Assembly (NCBI RefSeq): GCF_947500045.1 | Contig: NZ_CANMQQ010000008.1 | Coordinates: forward strand, 151,318-215,317 | Direction: 5' to 3' | Length of the DNA: 64,000 nt | Origin: an uncultured Ruegeria sp. | GTDB lineage: Bacteria; Pseudomonadota; Alphaproteobacteria; Rhodobacterales; Rhodobacteraceae | In this document: in pieces, positions 31,498-39,649 of the stretch | How positions within the stretch are numbered: position 1 is the stretch's first letter | Layout: every line of letters starts with the position of its first letter | Translations under genes and position numbers: made by a program | The notes under the pieces: model-generated | What the model was told of the DNA's origin: nothing | What the model saw: only the letters and a program-made list of their open reading frames with translations | The model's database searches: none

Positions 31498-31812
31498 ATG
31501 GATACACGGCACATAGACGACGCAATCAGTTTACTTGAGCGCGCAGAATCTTGGATTTCCAATCGCGCGAGAACCAGTGAGGATTACAGGTTCGCTCGGT
31601 ACTTGAGGGCGGCGGCGAAAGAAGCAAGCAAAGAACTTCGGCAGCTACACAATCAATCTAGCGAAAAGATTGTTTATGTGGGGGATAATCCAATTCACGA
31701 ACCGCTTGGCTGTTACTGCAATGCTAACAATGCGCCCTGCAACTGGTGTGAAAACCACTGTGTTGAATGCGAAGAGCACCTTGATGATTGCACATGCGAG
31801 GTGTCCCCATGA
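31498..31812 (+). CDS. small protein with C-terminal Cys-rich region
   Basis: 104 residues. The N-terminal half is helical (AISLLERAESWISNRARTS). The last 40 residues contain eight Cys in CYCNANNAPCNWCENHCVEC and CTC, which would bind zinc. No family recognised. Confidence 0.5.
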   Translation: MDTRHIDDAISLLERAESWISNRARTSEDYRFARYLRAAAKEASKELRQLHNQSSEKIVYVGDNPIHEPLGCYCNANNAPCNWCENHCVECEEHLDDCTCEVSP

Positions 31813-32177
31813 CCCAAGCACTAAAGACATTGCACGACAAGGTTGAGGCGCGAACGGCCTCCTACAGCGATTTTAGCAATTACTTCAAGCCTGTTCTGAC
31901 AGACACGGAACACGTTCACTGGGGCACCATCGCGAAATCTGCAGACAGCGGCTCACTCGACGCCGCTAAGGCGCTTATGGACGCATGTACAGGCTGGGTA
32001 ATTCAATCCCTTGTTCAGCGGCACGGGGGTGTTTGGGTTGCCCACATTTGGGAGGTGGATAGCGAAGGCTGGCATCAGGAGGGGATGCGGAAGATCGAGG
32101 TCTGGAACGAGTGTCTAGCCCGCGCGATTTTGTTGGGCCATTTGCGCGCCCTGCTATCTCAAGCAGAGGGGGAGTGA
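31809..32177 (+). CDS. phage protein of unknown function
   Basis: 122 residues from MTQALKTLHDKVEARTAS. The block AKALMDACTGWVIQSLVQRHGG, then WVAHIWEVDSEGW, is reminiscent of phage proteins with a small Trp-rich domain, but I cannot name it. ATGA overlap with the previous gene. Confidence 0.55.
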   Translation: MTQALKTLHDKVEARTASYSDFSNYFKPVLTDTEHVHWGTIAKSADSGSLDAAKALMDACTGWVIQSLVQRHGGVWVAHIWEVDSEGWHQEGMRKIEVWNECLARAILLGHLRALLSQAEGE

Positions 32178-32179
32178 GG

Positions 32180-32401
32180 ATGAGAGGAAGAATAGCCGCT
32201 TGGATATTTGACAACGTGCCGATGCCGTCATTCGCGCAGCCGTATGTGTTTGGATTGATTATAGGGCGCTGGCCCAGAAAAGCGAAAGGCGATCCCGAAG
32301 GACCGCCCAGAGGATCGCGCCTCGAATGTGGTGTATTAAAACGCTACAAAATATGGGGCGTTTTGTCAAGGATGGCCGCTAGATTTGGGAGGCAGCCATG
32401 A
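32180..32401 (+). CDS. small basic protein
   Basis: 73 residues from MRGRIAAWIFDNVPMPSFAQ, preceded by GAGGGGGAGTGAGG. It has a hydrophobic N-terminal part and a basic tail (GVLKRYKIWGVLSRMAARFG). Unknown. Confidence 0.5.
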   Translation: MRGRIAAWIFDNVPMPSFAQPYVFGLIIGRWPRKAKGDPEGPPRGSRLECGVLKRYKIWGVLSRMAARFGRQP

Positions 32402-32787
32402 CACAAGAGCGGGAACTGATACTCAACCTTGCCGATTGGATCGAGCGCCGGAAAGACCACCTAAGCCCGTCATATGCCGACCATATCATTCACACGGTAC
32501 GGCATTATGAGGCCGAGATCGAAGCCCTCCAATCCCAGCTTGCAAAGGCGCGGGAGGTGAAGCCGCTGATTTGGGAAAGTGATCCGCACATACAAGAGGA
32601 AGGTTCAAGCGAGAGTGCTCTAACCCAGTTTGGCAGGTATTTTGTCAAAGACAGTATGTGGTGGGGGCCGCAGGTCATTGTCTCAACCGGATATGGGTCG
32701 AACGAGGTGGCCAAAGCGGCCGCGCAAGCCGACTATCAGCGCCGGTACACCGCCATGTCAGCCCTCACACAACAAGGAGATGGGTAG
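32398..32787 (+). CDS. phage protein of unknown function
   Basis: 129 residues. A helical first half with coil (HYEAEIEALQSQLAKAREVK) joins a Trp/Gly-rich second half that resembles small phage accessory domains (WESDPHIQEEG ... FGRYFVKDSMW). Coupled to the previous gene by ATGA. Confidence 0.55.
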   Translation: MTQERELILNLADWIERRKDHLSPSYADHIIHTVRHYEAEIEALQSQLAKAREVKPLIWESDPHIQEEGSSESALTQFGRYFVKDSMWWGPQVIVSTGYGSNEVAKAAAQADYQRRYTAMSALTQQGDG

Positions 32788-33180
32788 ATGGGAAACAAGC
32801 CCGGTAACAACGATTGGAAAAGTTTCGGCGCTGCACCGAATGCGCCCTCTCAACCCATCCCGAAGCCGCGATACTCGAAGAAAACGCATGAACCCTGCAA
32901 AAGTGGCCCTCACCATCGGCAAGAGACGATAACCCTTGCAGATGGATTTGAGTTTTTTTCGGACTGCGAACTTGCGCCACTACTGCGAGAACTCAATGCG
33001 GCGGGGGTTGCTACCTACTCACATTGCGCGGGCCACACACTAGATGCACCGGCTTGGATCGTCCTGAATCTGGAAAACCTTGATTTGGAAATTCGTCCCG
33101 CGAACGCAATGGGCAACGGTGTGCTTAGGCCAGCCCAGGTGATTTTGCGTTGGTCGCCTCCTTGGAGCAGAAAACCATGA
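32788..33180 (+). CDS. phage protein of unknown function
   Basis: 130 residues. Basic, Pro-rich N-terminus, then a compact domain (ADGFEFFSDCELAPLLREL, GVATYSHCAGHTLDAPAWIV) ending in beta strands. The HCAGH motif is notable but not diagnostic. Confidence 0.5.
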   Translation: MGNKPGNNDWKSFGAAPNAPSQPIPKPRYSKKTHEPCKSGPHHRQETITLADGFEFFSDCELAPLLRELNAAGVATYSHCAGHTLDAPAWIVLNLENLDLEIRPANAMGNGVLRPAQVILRWSPPWSRKP

Positions 33181-33356
33181 GTGTCCTTGAATTCAAGGGG
33201 ACCGCGCGAGACCACCGGAGATTACTGAACTGCCCTGACTGCGGATCAGCCACGTTTAAGATTGTAAAGCACGGCGCATCCGAGACCCCAAAAATCGAGT
33301 GCTCTAATTGTGAAACTACATTCATCGCTCTTGACGTTCAGGAAGTAACCCCATGA
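33177..33356 (+). CDS. zinc-ribbon small protein
   Basis: 59 residues. CPDCGSATFK and CSNCETTF form a two-CxxC zinc ribbon. N-terminus FKGTARDHRRLLN. Overlaps the previous gene by 4 bases. Could bind nucleic acid or a host protein. Confidence 0.6.
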   Translation: MSVLEFKGTARDHRRLLNCPDCGSATFKIVKHGASETPKIECSNCETTFIALDVQEVTP

Positions 33357-33393
33357 CCCACTCCAACTATGACCCGGTAAGGGGGGAGGAAGG

Positions 33394-33777
33394 ATGAACG
33401 ACGATATCGAAATCCCGATTATCGAAATCAACGACGGTTGGACCGTTGACGATGTAATAACTGAGAATGATTGCGATGACGCGTTCGCGCTGCTGACATC
33501 CATTGTGGCGGCCATCGAAGAGAGAATGGATATTCTGGACGCTCAAGGCGAAAAGCAGAGCATTCAGTACATCAAGGCCAAGGCAGCGCTACGCTATAAA
33601 CGCGCAGCATTGAACATCGTCAACATCAAGCGCGGACGCCTCAAACGGCAACAGAAGTTAGACGAGCAAGAACTGATTATCGATTACATCGCAGCCCACC
33701 ATGAACCAATCATGAAGCAGGCGCGTCTGTATATCAAAATGAATAGCGGGCAGGTTCTGCAGAAAGCGGCGGGATGA
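33394..33777 (+). CDS. helical phage protein of unknown function
   Basis: 127 residues. Acidic N-terminus (DDIEIPIIEINDG) then a long helical hairpin (ALLTSIVAAIEERMDILDAQ, KAALRYKRAALNIVNIKRGR) that looks like a coiled coil. Preceded by a strong GGGGGGAGGAAGG RBS. Confidence 0.55.
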   Translation: MNDDIEIPIIEINDGWTVDDVITENDCDDAFALLTSIVAAIEERMDILDAQGEKQSIQYIKAKAALRYKRAALNIVNIKRGRLKRQQKLDEQELIIDYIAAHHEPIMKQARLYIKMNSGQVLQKAAG

Positions 33778-34076
33778 CCGACACTGACTTCAACATCGCA
33801 AAGGTGAAGGGTCATGTACTCTTCTACAATGATGATAATTTTGTAGGCAGCAAACCCTTCACTGTAGACTTAAACAACTCTCTCTGTGGCGAAATCCACG
33901 TTGAATTTGGTAATTCGGACGAATGCGGGCGTGTCAATCGGGCACGGCTAAAAATTGGTGACAATTTCTTTGGCGACGAGTGCTTTCCACCCCTCTATGT
34001 GAGTAGCTTCATGTCAGTCACTTACTGCCAGGAAATTAGCATTTCTTTCGATGAACGGCATAAGGAGGCGAGATGA
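33774..34076 (+). CDS. phage protein of unknown function
   Basis: 100 residues, beta-rich (NIAKVKGHVLFYNDDNFVGS, LCGEIHVEFGNSDECG), acidic. Overlaps its neighbours by 4 bases on both sides. Located just before the excisionase candidate. Confidence 0.5.
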   Translation: MTDTDFNIAKVKGHVLFYNDDNFVGSKPFTVDLNNSLCGEIHVEFGNSDECGRVNRARLKIGDNFFGDECFPPLYVSSFMSVTYCQEISISFDERHKEAR

Positions 34077-34423
34077 CAACGATACCCAACATTGCATCGC
34101 TTGATGAGGCGACTGAAGAATTGCGCTGTTTCGCCAAAGAAGCAATTCGCAACGCCGCTGCCGAGCATGGTTTGCTAATAAAAATAGGGCGCGGCTACGG
34201 AATAGATAGAAATGATTACCGGAGGCTAATTAAGAAATGCCAAGGCCCAGCAAAGGAGCCCGACTCCATAAGTACGACCATAGAGCAAACTGGTATATCC
34301 TCGACACGGGAAAGCCCCCAAGATCCACAGGCCATTCAGGCCGTGCAGAAGCTGAGAGAGTCCTTGCGACGTACATCGCAACAAAGGGACGGCAAGGTGC
34401 TGCCAATGAACCAGCGAACGTAA
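34073..34423 (+). CDS. xis: excisionase candidate, overlapping integrase
   Basis: 116 residues. The ATEELRCFAKEAIRNAAAEH and LLIKIGRGYGIDRNDYRRLI segments match the wing-HTH architecture of small excisionases. The C-terminal part is polar and unstructured and lies in a long 187-base overlap with the integrase start in another frame. Xis would bend attachment-site DNA to favour excision. Confidence 0.55.
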   Translation: MTTIPNIASLDEATEELRCFAKEAIRNAAAEHGLLIKIGRGYGIDRNDYRRLIKKCQGPAKEPDSISTTIEQTGISSTRESPQDPQAIQAVQKLRESLRRTSQQRDGKVLPMNQRT

Positions 34424-35316
34424 CGTGCGACCGCGTTCTGACTATCTACGTTGAGGAACATGTTCCAACCGTCGCAGATCCGGCAAGGATAATGTACGCG
34501 GTCGAAGCCTTAACCCCATTTTGGGGAAATCTAAAAGTATCCGATGTGCGCGGTGAAGTATGCCGCCGATATGCGAAGTGGCGAAAGAAGGTTGTAAAGC
34601 GCGACCCTAAAACCAAGGAACCGATTGAGTTTGAGCCAATTTCACAAGGCACTGCCCGAAAGGAATTAGGAACACTTAGGGCGGCTATCAACTACTGCCA
34701 CGGCGAAGGCTATCTGACCAACGCCCCAGCAGTGACGATGCCAGACAAAACAGAGCCCAAAGAAAGGTGGTTAACACGGCAGGAGGCGGCACGACTGCTC
34801 AATGCAGCCCGTACCGGCGATAAAACCAGACACCTCGCGCAGTTCATCATCATCGCCCTGTACACCGGCACTCGTAAGGACGCTATTCTGCGAATGGGTT
34901 TCGAGCGGAACACACTTGGGGGACGGTTCGACCTGGAGAATGGCCTGATGTACCGCAAAGGCGATTCAGAACGCTCGACCAAAAAGGCCAGAAAGCCAGC
35001 TAAGATACCCCGCCAACTGGCCGTGCATCTCAAGATTTGGAGAGCCAACGGTCAGAGATGGGCTGTAGAGTATGAGGGCGCGCGCGTCGGCAGTTTAAAG
35101 CGTTCATTTAACAACGCTGTGAGACGTGCCGGTTTAAAGGACGTTACACCCCACACACTGAAGCACACGGCTATAACCTGGGCGCTCCAGAATGGCGCAA
35201 GCACATGGGACGCAGCCGGGTTCTTTTCGACCTCAGTTGAGACGATTGAAAAGATCTACGGGCATCATTCACCGGAACATCAGGCAACAGCACTTAGAGC
35301 AGTGGAGAGAAGGTAA
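34237..35316 (+). CDS. int: tyrosine recombinase integrase
   Basis: 359 residues. An arm-binding N-terminus (MPRPSKGARLHKYDHRANWY), a core-binding domain, then catalytic Arg213 in YTGTRKDAIL, Lys near KGDSERSTKK, His306-x-x-Lys309 (Lys in place of the usual Arg) and Tyr341 in IEKIYGHHSPEH. It lies next to the tRNA-Pro fragment. It catalyses site-specific integration at tRNA-Pro. Confidence 0.9.
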   Translation: MPRPSKGARLHKYDHRANWYILDTGKPPRSTGHSGRAEAERVLATYIATKGRQGAANEPANVTCDRVLTIYVEEHVPTVADPARIMYAVEALTPFWGNLKVSDVRGEVCRRYAKWRKKVVKRDPKTKEPIEFEPISQGTARKELGTLRAAINYCHGEGYLTNAPAVTMPDKTEPKERWLTRQEAARLLNAARTGDKTRHLAQFIIIALYTGTRKDAILRMGFERNTLGGRFDLENGLMYRKGDSERSTKKARKPAKIPRQLAVHLKIWRANGQRWAVEYEGARVGSLKRSFNNAVRRAGLKDVTPHTLKHTAITWALQNGASTWDAAGFFSTSVETIEKIYGHHSPEHQATALRAVERR

Positions 35317-35465
35317 TGAAAATCAATATTGATGGTAAAGACATCGAAGTGAAACCCGGAGTACCATTTATGTCAGCCGGGAAAACGTTTGGCCTGTGCG
35401 GAAGATGTTACCGGATAATTCGATTGGATGGCTGGAGTAAGGGCGTCCACTTTTGCACAGGCTAA
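35316..35465 (+). CDS. 49-residue protein after integrase
   Basis: MKINIDGKDIEVKPGVPFMS, then GLCGRCYRIIRLDGW, a small beta-rich domain with two Cys (CGRC). Starts in a TAATG overlap with int. Unknown; may affect integration or be a leftover. Confidence 0.5.
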   Translation: MKINIDGKDIEVKPGVPFMSAGKTFGLCGRCYRIIRLDGWSKGVHFCTG

Positions 35466-35478
35466 TATCAGAGTTTCT

Positions 35479-35490
35479 GTTACGCGTAAC
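35479..35490. repeat. 12-bp palindrome near att
   Basis: GTTACGCGTAAC, perfect. Between int and the tRNA fragment; AACCCCCTAT (about 35495) and ATAGGGGTT (35541) form a second imperfect inverted repeat. Plausible arm-type integrase or excisionase sites. Confidence 0.4.
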
Positions 35491-35572
35491 GAAAACCCCC
35501 TATCTGAAAGGCTCTGAAACGTGACCAAACGAGGGGAAAATAGGGGTTATAGCGTGAACAAAGGGGCCGGGA

Positions 35573-35622
35573 CTGTCTTCGGGAGGCAGGGGTCGGAGGT
35601 TCGAATCCTCTCACTCCGACCA
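35573..35622 (+). other. prophage attachment site: 3' fragment of tRNA-Pro(CGG)
   Basis: The fragment holds the anticodon stem-loop CTGTC-TTCGGGA-GGCAG, then the T arm (GGAGG/TTCGAAT/CCTCT) and the 3' end CACTCCGACCA. It has no acceptor 5' half or D arm upstream; the bases before it are phage sequence. So this is the right attachment site of a prophage inserted in a tRNA-Pro gene. The core starts at or near the anticodon stem. An intact copy is expected at the other end, left of this window. Confidence 0.8.
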
Positions 35623-36049
35623 ATGATTTCAAATATTTTGACAATGCTTGGCCGGCCGCTTCGGCCGCTGATACTTTTATGATTTGACTTCTAATGTTAA
35701 ATCACTCTCGGTCGAGCGCAATTGCGCATGTAAGGACTGGCCTCACTGACCTTTTTGCCGACGTGCCTTACCCCGTGTTGACGGATCCATGCTTGAGTAC
35801 TCTTCAGCCGCGTTAACGGCACTTGAACAATCCACCACAAAAGGCATATTCCGTCACGAAGAACAGCGACCCGTTGAGATTGACCTAGCACAAGTATCAA
35901 TGCGGCACTCAGGCTCAAAACGGTGGCCCGGTGTAATTCGGCCAACACACGAATGGATATAAACGACGGGCTCTCACGGTTGTTAAGCCATATCTAAATC
36001 AGAACCCATGGCGTGCCGTTGGCGAGAACAATAGGAAGGAATTCGATTA
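35623..36049. other. chromosomal intergenic stretch after the prophage
   Basis: 427 bases without a convincing gene. A GC-rich inverted repeat CGGCCG-CTT-CGGCCG (about 35653-35667) lies just past the tRNA fragment and may be the tRNA gene terminator. The ugd ribosome-binding site (AGGAAGGA) lies at the right end. An 83-residue minus-strand ORF (35697-35948) shows no recognisable motif. Confidence 0.5.
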
Positions 36050-37372
36050 ATGCGTATTGCAATGATTGGCACGGGATATGTCGGCTTGGTTTCCGGAGTC
36101 TGCTTTTCGGATTTTGGTCACGATGTGGTCTGTGTCGATAAATCCGAACGCAAGATCGAAATGCTTCAAGCTGGCGAGGTGCCTATTTATGAGCCCGGCC
36201 TTGACACGCTCATGGCCAAGAACGTGGCGGCGGGTCGTCTAACCTTCACCACCGACCTCGGTGCTGCGGTCGATGGGGCGGATGCGGTCTTTATTGCGGT
36301 TGGCACGCCGACGCGACGCGGAGATGGGCACGCCGACCTGACCTATGTAATGGCTGCCGCCGAAGAAATCGCGCAGGCAATCACCGACTATACTGTTGTC
36401 GTTACCAAATCGACCGTTCCGGTTGGCACCAACCGTAAGGTTCATGCTGTTGTCTCGGCTGCCAATCCCAAGGCAGAATTCGACGTGGCTTCGAACCCTG
36501 AGTTCCTGCGCGAAGGGGCTGCGATCGATGATTTTATGCGCCCGGACCGTGTCGTCGTTGGCGTTGAAAACGAGCGTGCGACGGAAGTTATGGCAGAAAT
36601 CTACCGCCCTCTTTATCTGAGAGACTTCCCGATCCTGACCACCGATCTGGAAAGCGCCGAAATGATCAAATACGCGGCGAATGCTTTCCTTGCGACTAAG
36701 ATCACTTTCATCAACGAAATCGCCGGGCTGTGTGAACGCGCTGGTGGAGATGTCAAAGAAGTCGCGCGCGGCATTGGTCTGGATGGTCGTATCGGTAACA
36801 AATTCCTGCACGCAGGCCCCGGCTATGGCGGCTCGTGTTTTCCGAAAGATACCGCGGCGCTTGCCCGGATCGGGCAAGATCACGCCCACCCAATGCAAAT
36901 CACAGAAACGGTCATTCGCGTCAATGACGAGGTCAAGAAGCGGATGATCGAGAAAATCCGGGATGTCTGTGATGACAGCTTCAATGGCAAGACGGTGGCG
37001 GTGTTAGGTGTCACCTTCAAACCCAATACCGATGATATGCGCGATGCGCCTTCATTGACTATCGTCCCGGCCTTGATCGGTGGCGGTGCTTGTGTGCGCG
37101 TGGTTGATCCACAGGGCCGCGCCGAAGGCGAAGCCCTGTTGCCGGGCGTCGACTGGCTGGACGACCCGTATGCGGCCGCCGCCGACGCTGATGCGGTTGT
37201 CTTGCTGACCGAGTGGAACGAATTCCGTGCGCTGAACCTTAGTGAATTGGCCGAGACAATGAAATCGGCCCGCATGGTGGACCTGCGTAACATCTACTCG
37301 TCAGCCTTGGTTCTGGGGTCGGGATTTGAAACCTATGTCGGCGTCGGTAGCGGCGATCTGGGGCATAACTGA
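36050..37372 (+). CDS. ugd: UDP-glucose 6-dehydrogenase
   Basis: 440 residues. The NAD fold opens MRIAMIGTGYVGLVSGVCF with GxGxxG, the middle has the expected SNPEFLREGAA motif and the catalytic Cys263 in GYGGSCFPKD, and the C-terminal UDP-binding domain follows. Converts UDP-glucose to UDP-glucuronate for polysaccharide synthesis. Single gene with phage-free surroundings on the right; AGGAAGG precedes the start. Confidence 0.95.
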   Translation: MRIAMIGTGYVGLVSGVCFSDFGHDVVCVDKSERKIEMLQAGEVPIYEPGLDTLMAKNVAAGRLTFTTDLGAAVDGADAVFIAVGTPTRRGDGHADLTYVMAAAEEIAQAITDYTVVVTKSTVPVGTNRKVHAVVSAANPKAEFDVASNPEFLREGAAIDDFMRPDRVVVGVENERATEVMAEIYRPLYLRDFPILTTDLESAEMIKYAANAFLATKITFINEIAGLCERAGGDVKEVARGIGLDGRIGNKFLHAGPGYGGSCFPKDTAALARIGQDHAHPMQITETVIRVNDEVKKRMIEKIRDVCDDSFNGKTVAVLGVTFKPNTDDMRDAPSLTIVPALIGGGACVRVVDPQGRAEGEALLPGVDWLDDPYAAAADADAVVLLTEWNEFRALNLSELAETMKSARMVDLRNIYSSALVLGSGFETYVGVGSGDLGHN

Positions 37373-37670
37373 CACCGACACTATGTCGTCAGCTTTAATC
37401 AACAGATAGCATTTGCCGGATCGGTGACTCTTGCAAAATTCTCATCCGGGTGAACGCTGTGGTCGGGGGACAGTCTATCAAGTACTGTCCGGGATGAGGT
37501 CGGGCACCTTTTGTTTTCTTTGACGTTTCGACAGGGATGTCTGTCCTCGCGACCGATAAAGATTGCTAGGCGTGCCAGCTCCAGGTCGAACGCAATCAGC
37601 GCGACGGAAAATCAGTGCAAGGGCAAAAGTTTGTTCATCGCCCTACCCTGCCTCGGGCGGTCGTGTACCT

Positions 37671-38684
37671 TTATCGCTGGTTTCTTGCCGTTCTGAACAA
37701 CAGCAAGAATACAAAAACTGAACCTATGGAAGTAGTGACAATCCCAACCGGCAGTTCCTGCGGGGCGAGCAGGAGCCTGCTGAGGATATCAGAACCTGTC
37801 AGCAAAGCCGCGCCTACGATTGCAGCGGTTGGCAGAAGATGGCTGTGCAAAGGTCCCGCGATACCGCGGGCAATATGCGGTACCATCAGACCGACAAATC
37901 CGATCACCCCCGCCACAGAGACAAAAACCGCCGTCGCCAAAGCCGCTGTGAAGAACATGCTGAATCTCAACCCCTGAACGGGAACGCCAAGAGTTGTGGC
38001 AGTCAGATCCCCGGTCAACAGCGCGTCCAACCAACGGCTGCGATACAGCGAATAGGTCAGGATCAGGATCAGCCCAGCACAGACAAGTGGAAACGTCTCC
38101 CACCGGGCCAAACCCAGACCGCCCAACATCCAGAATATCACCGAATGCGCGGCGCGGTTATCGCCGGCGAATATCAGATAGTTGGTGATGGCCGAAAACA
38201 GGAAAGAGACCGCCAAACCAGCAAGGATCAGCTTCTCTGGTGCGCTAGTGCGCAGTCCGTGAACTAGGGCCAGCACGACGCCCGACGCAACAAGCCCTCC
38301 GCAAAAAGCGGCCAGCGGCAGGGTCCAGAAACCCAAAATGTCTCCTGTCACGGTGATGACAAATACCGCCCCGGCAGCAGCGCCCGAGGACAGACCAAAG
38401 AGAAAAGGGTCCGCCAGATCGTTGCGTGTTGTGGTTTGAAGAACCACGCCCACAATTCCGAGACCGGCGCCTATCACGGCCGCGAACAAGGCGCGGGGCA
38501 GCCTGAGGTCGAATACGATCCGATGCACAGGTGACATGTCACCTTCTCCAATGCCTGTACCCCGCAATATTGCTGTGAGTGTCTCAGACACAGGGATGGA
38601 GGTGGTTCCATAAATCGTTGAAACCAGCACGAGGGCGGCCAAGACGACCGCCCCCAACAGAAGTGTCAGGCCCAATCGGCCCAT
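37671..38684 (-). CDS. FecCD/BtuC-type ABC permease
   Basis: 337 residues, about ten hydrophobic helices, with the characteristic GxxxFRLPR-type loop IVFDLRLPRALFAAVIGAGLG and FVGLMVPHIARG near the C-terminus. It lies last in a cobalamin-riboswitch operon, so corrinoid import (BtuC role) is favoured over siderophore import. Two bases after the binding-protein gene. Confidence 0.85.
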   Translation of the reverse strand: MGRLGLTLLLGAVVLAALVLVSTIYGTTSIPVSETLTAILRGTGIGEGDMSPVHRIVFDLRLPRALFAAVIGAGLGIVGVVLQTTTRNDLADPFLFGLSSGAAAGAVFVITVTGDILGFWTLPLAAFCGGLVASGVVLALVHGLRTSAPEKLILAGLAVSFLFSAITNYLIFAGDNRAAHSVIFWMLGGLGLARWETFPLVCAGLILILTYSLYRSRWLDALLTGDLTATTLGVPVQGLRFSMFFTAALATAVFVSVAGVIGFVGLMVPHIARGIAGPLHSHLLPTAAIVGAALLTGSDILSRLLLAPQELPVGIVTTSIGSVFVFLLLFRTARNQR

Positions 38685-38685
38685 A

Positions 38686-39633
38686 TCAGTTGAGACCTGG
38701 GTGCATTGCTTGCGCCATCTTCGAGATTGCCTCGATATTTGCCGGTCCAGGTGTCAACTCTTCGTACCGCAAACCTATCCAGCGTTCATTTTTGACCGCA
38801 TCGGTTTGCGACATCACTGGATGCTCTTGCAGGAACTTGAAGGTATCTGCTGCTCCGTTGCCAGTCTGATAGTCCAGCAACACCAGGAACTCCGGGTTGG
38901 ATGCGGCAACAGCTTCCCACGAGGTACGGCCCCAGCTTGTTTCCATATCATGGGTGACGTTCTCGCCACCCGCCGCCGAGATCATGGCGTCTGGAATGGC
39001 AAATTTCCCTGCAGTGAAAGGTGCATCTGCGGGGCCATCCAACAGGAAAACGCGGGGCTTCGACAGATCAGCAGTCTGTGCCTCGATCGCGGCCAACTCA
39101 CTTCTCCAATCGCTCACAAGTGCCTGGGCCTTGTCTTCGACGTGCATGACTTTGCCCAACCGCAGCACATCCTCAAACAGTAAGTCCATGCTGGCTTTGG
39201 GGCGCTTTTTGTCCAGATGCACACAACTTTCAGTCAGGATCATCGTCTTGATCCCGAAAGGCTCCAACGTGTCCGGGGTCACGTCCCCGCCGGGTTTCAT
39301 GCCATAATACCAACCTGCGAAAAACAGATCTGGGTCCGCAGCCACAAGGTTCTCAACAGTGGGATATTTTGGCGCAAGTTCCGGAATGTCACCACGCAAC
39401 GTGTCGAATTCGGGGCTGGTTTTATACCAGCCTGTGATGCCGGTCAGTCCAACGATCTTGTCCTGCAGCCCCAAAGCAAATGCCATGTCAGTCATGTTCA
39501 TGTCATGTACGACCAACCGCTCGGGCTGAGTCTCAAAAACCAGAGGTTCGCCGCAATTGTCGACGGTGACCTCATGTGCCGCAGCGCTGCTTGCAATGGC
39601 AGTGACCAGAGCCACGGACCAGATTTGTTTCAT
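38686..39633 (-). CDS. periplasmic substrate-binding protein, BtuF-like
   Basis: 315 residues. Signal peptide MKQIWSVALVTAIASSAAA. PERLVVHDMNMTDMAFALGL and ENLVAADPDLFFAGWYYG are typical of TroA/BtuF-fold binding proteins. Start at 39633 is chosen because AGGAG is at 7 bases there and only 1-2 bases from the ATG at 39639. It feeds the permease encoded next; substrate inferred as a corrinoid from the riboswitch. Confidence 0.8.
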   Translation of the reverse strand: MKQIWSVALVTAIASSAAAHEVTVDNCGEPLVFETQPERLVVHDMNMTDMAFALGLQDKIVGLTGITGWYKTSPEFDTLRGDIPELAPKYPTVENLVAADPDLFFAGWYYGMKPGGDVTPDTLEPFGIKTMILTESCVHLDKKRPKASMDLLFEDVLRLGKVMHVEDKAQALVSDWRSELAAIEAQTADLSKPRVFLLDGPADAPFTAGKFAIPDAMISAAGGENVTHDMETSWGRTSWEAVAASNPEFLVLLDYQTGNGAADTFKFLQEHPVMSQTDAVKNERWIGLRYEELTPGPANIEAISKMAQAMHPGLN

Positions 39634-39649
39634 CAACATTCTCCTGATT

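Noticed and set aside
33353..33397. 14-codon plus-strand ORF
   Set aside because: ATGA overlap with the zinc-ribbon gene, but too short to call as a gene; may only carry ribosomes to the next start.
35573..35622. Functional tRNA-Pro gene
   Set aside because: Acceptor 5' half and D arm are missing; it is only the 3' portion at a phage junction.
35697..35948. 83-codon minus-strand ORF next to the prophage end
   Set aside because: No motif, no clear ribosome-binding site and no coupled neighbour.
36239..36898. 219-codon ORF antisense to ugd
   Set aside because: Shadow of a well-supported gene.
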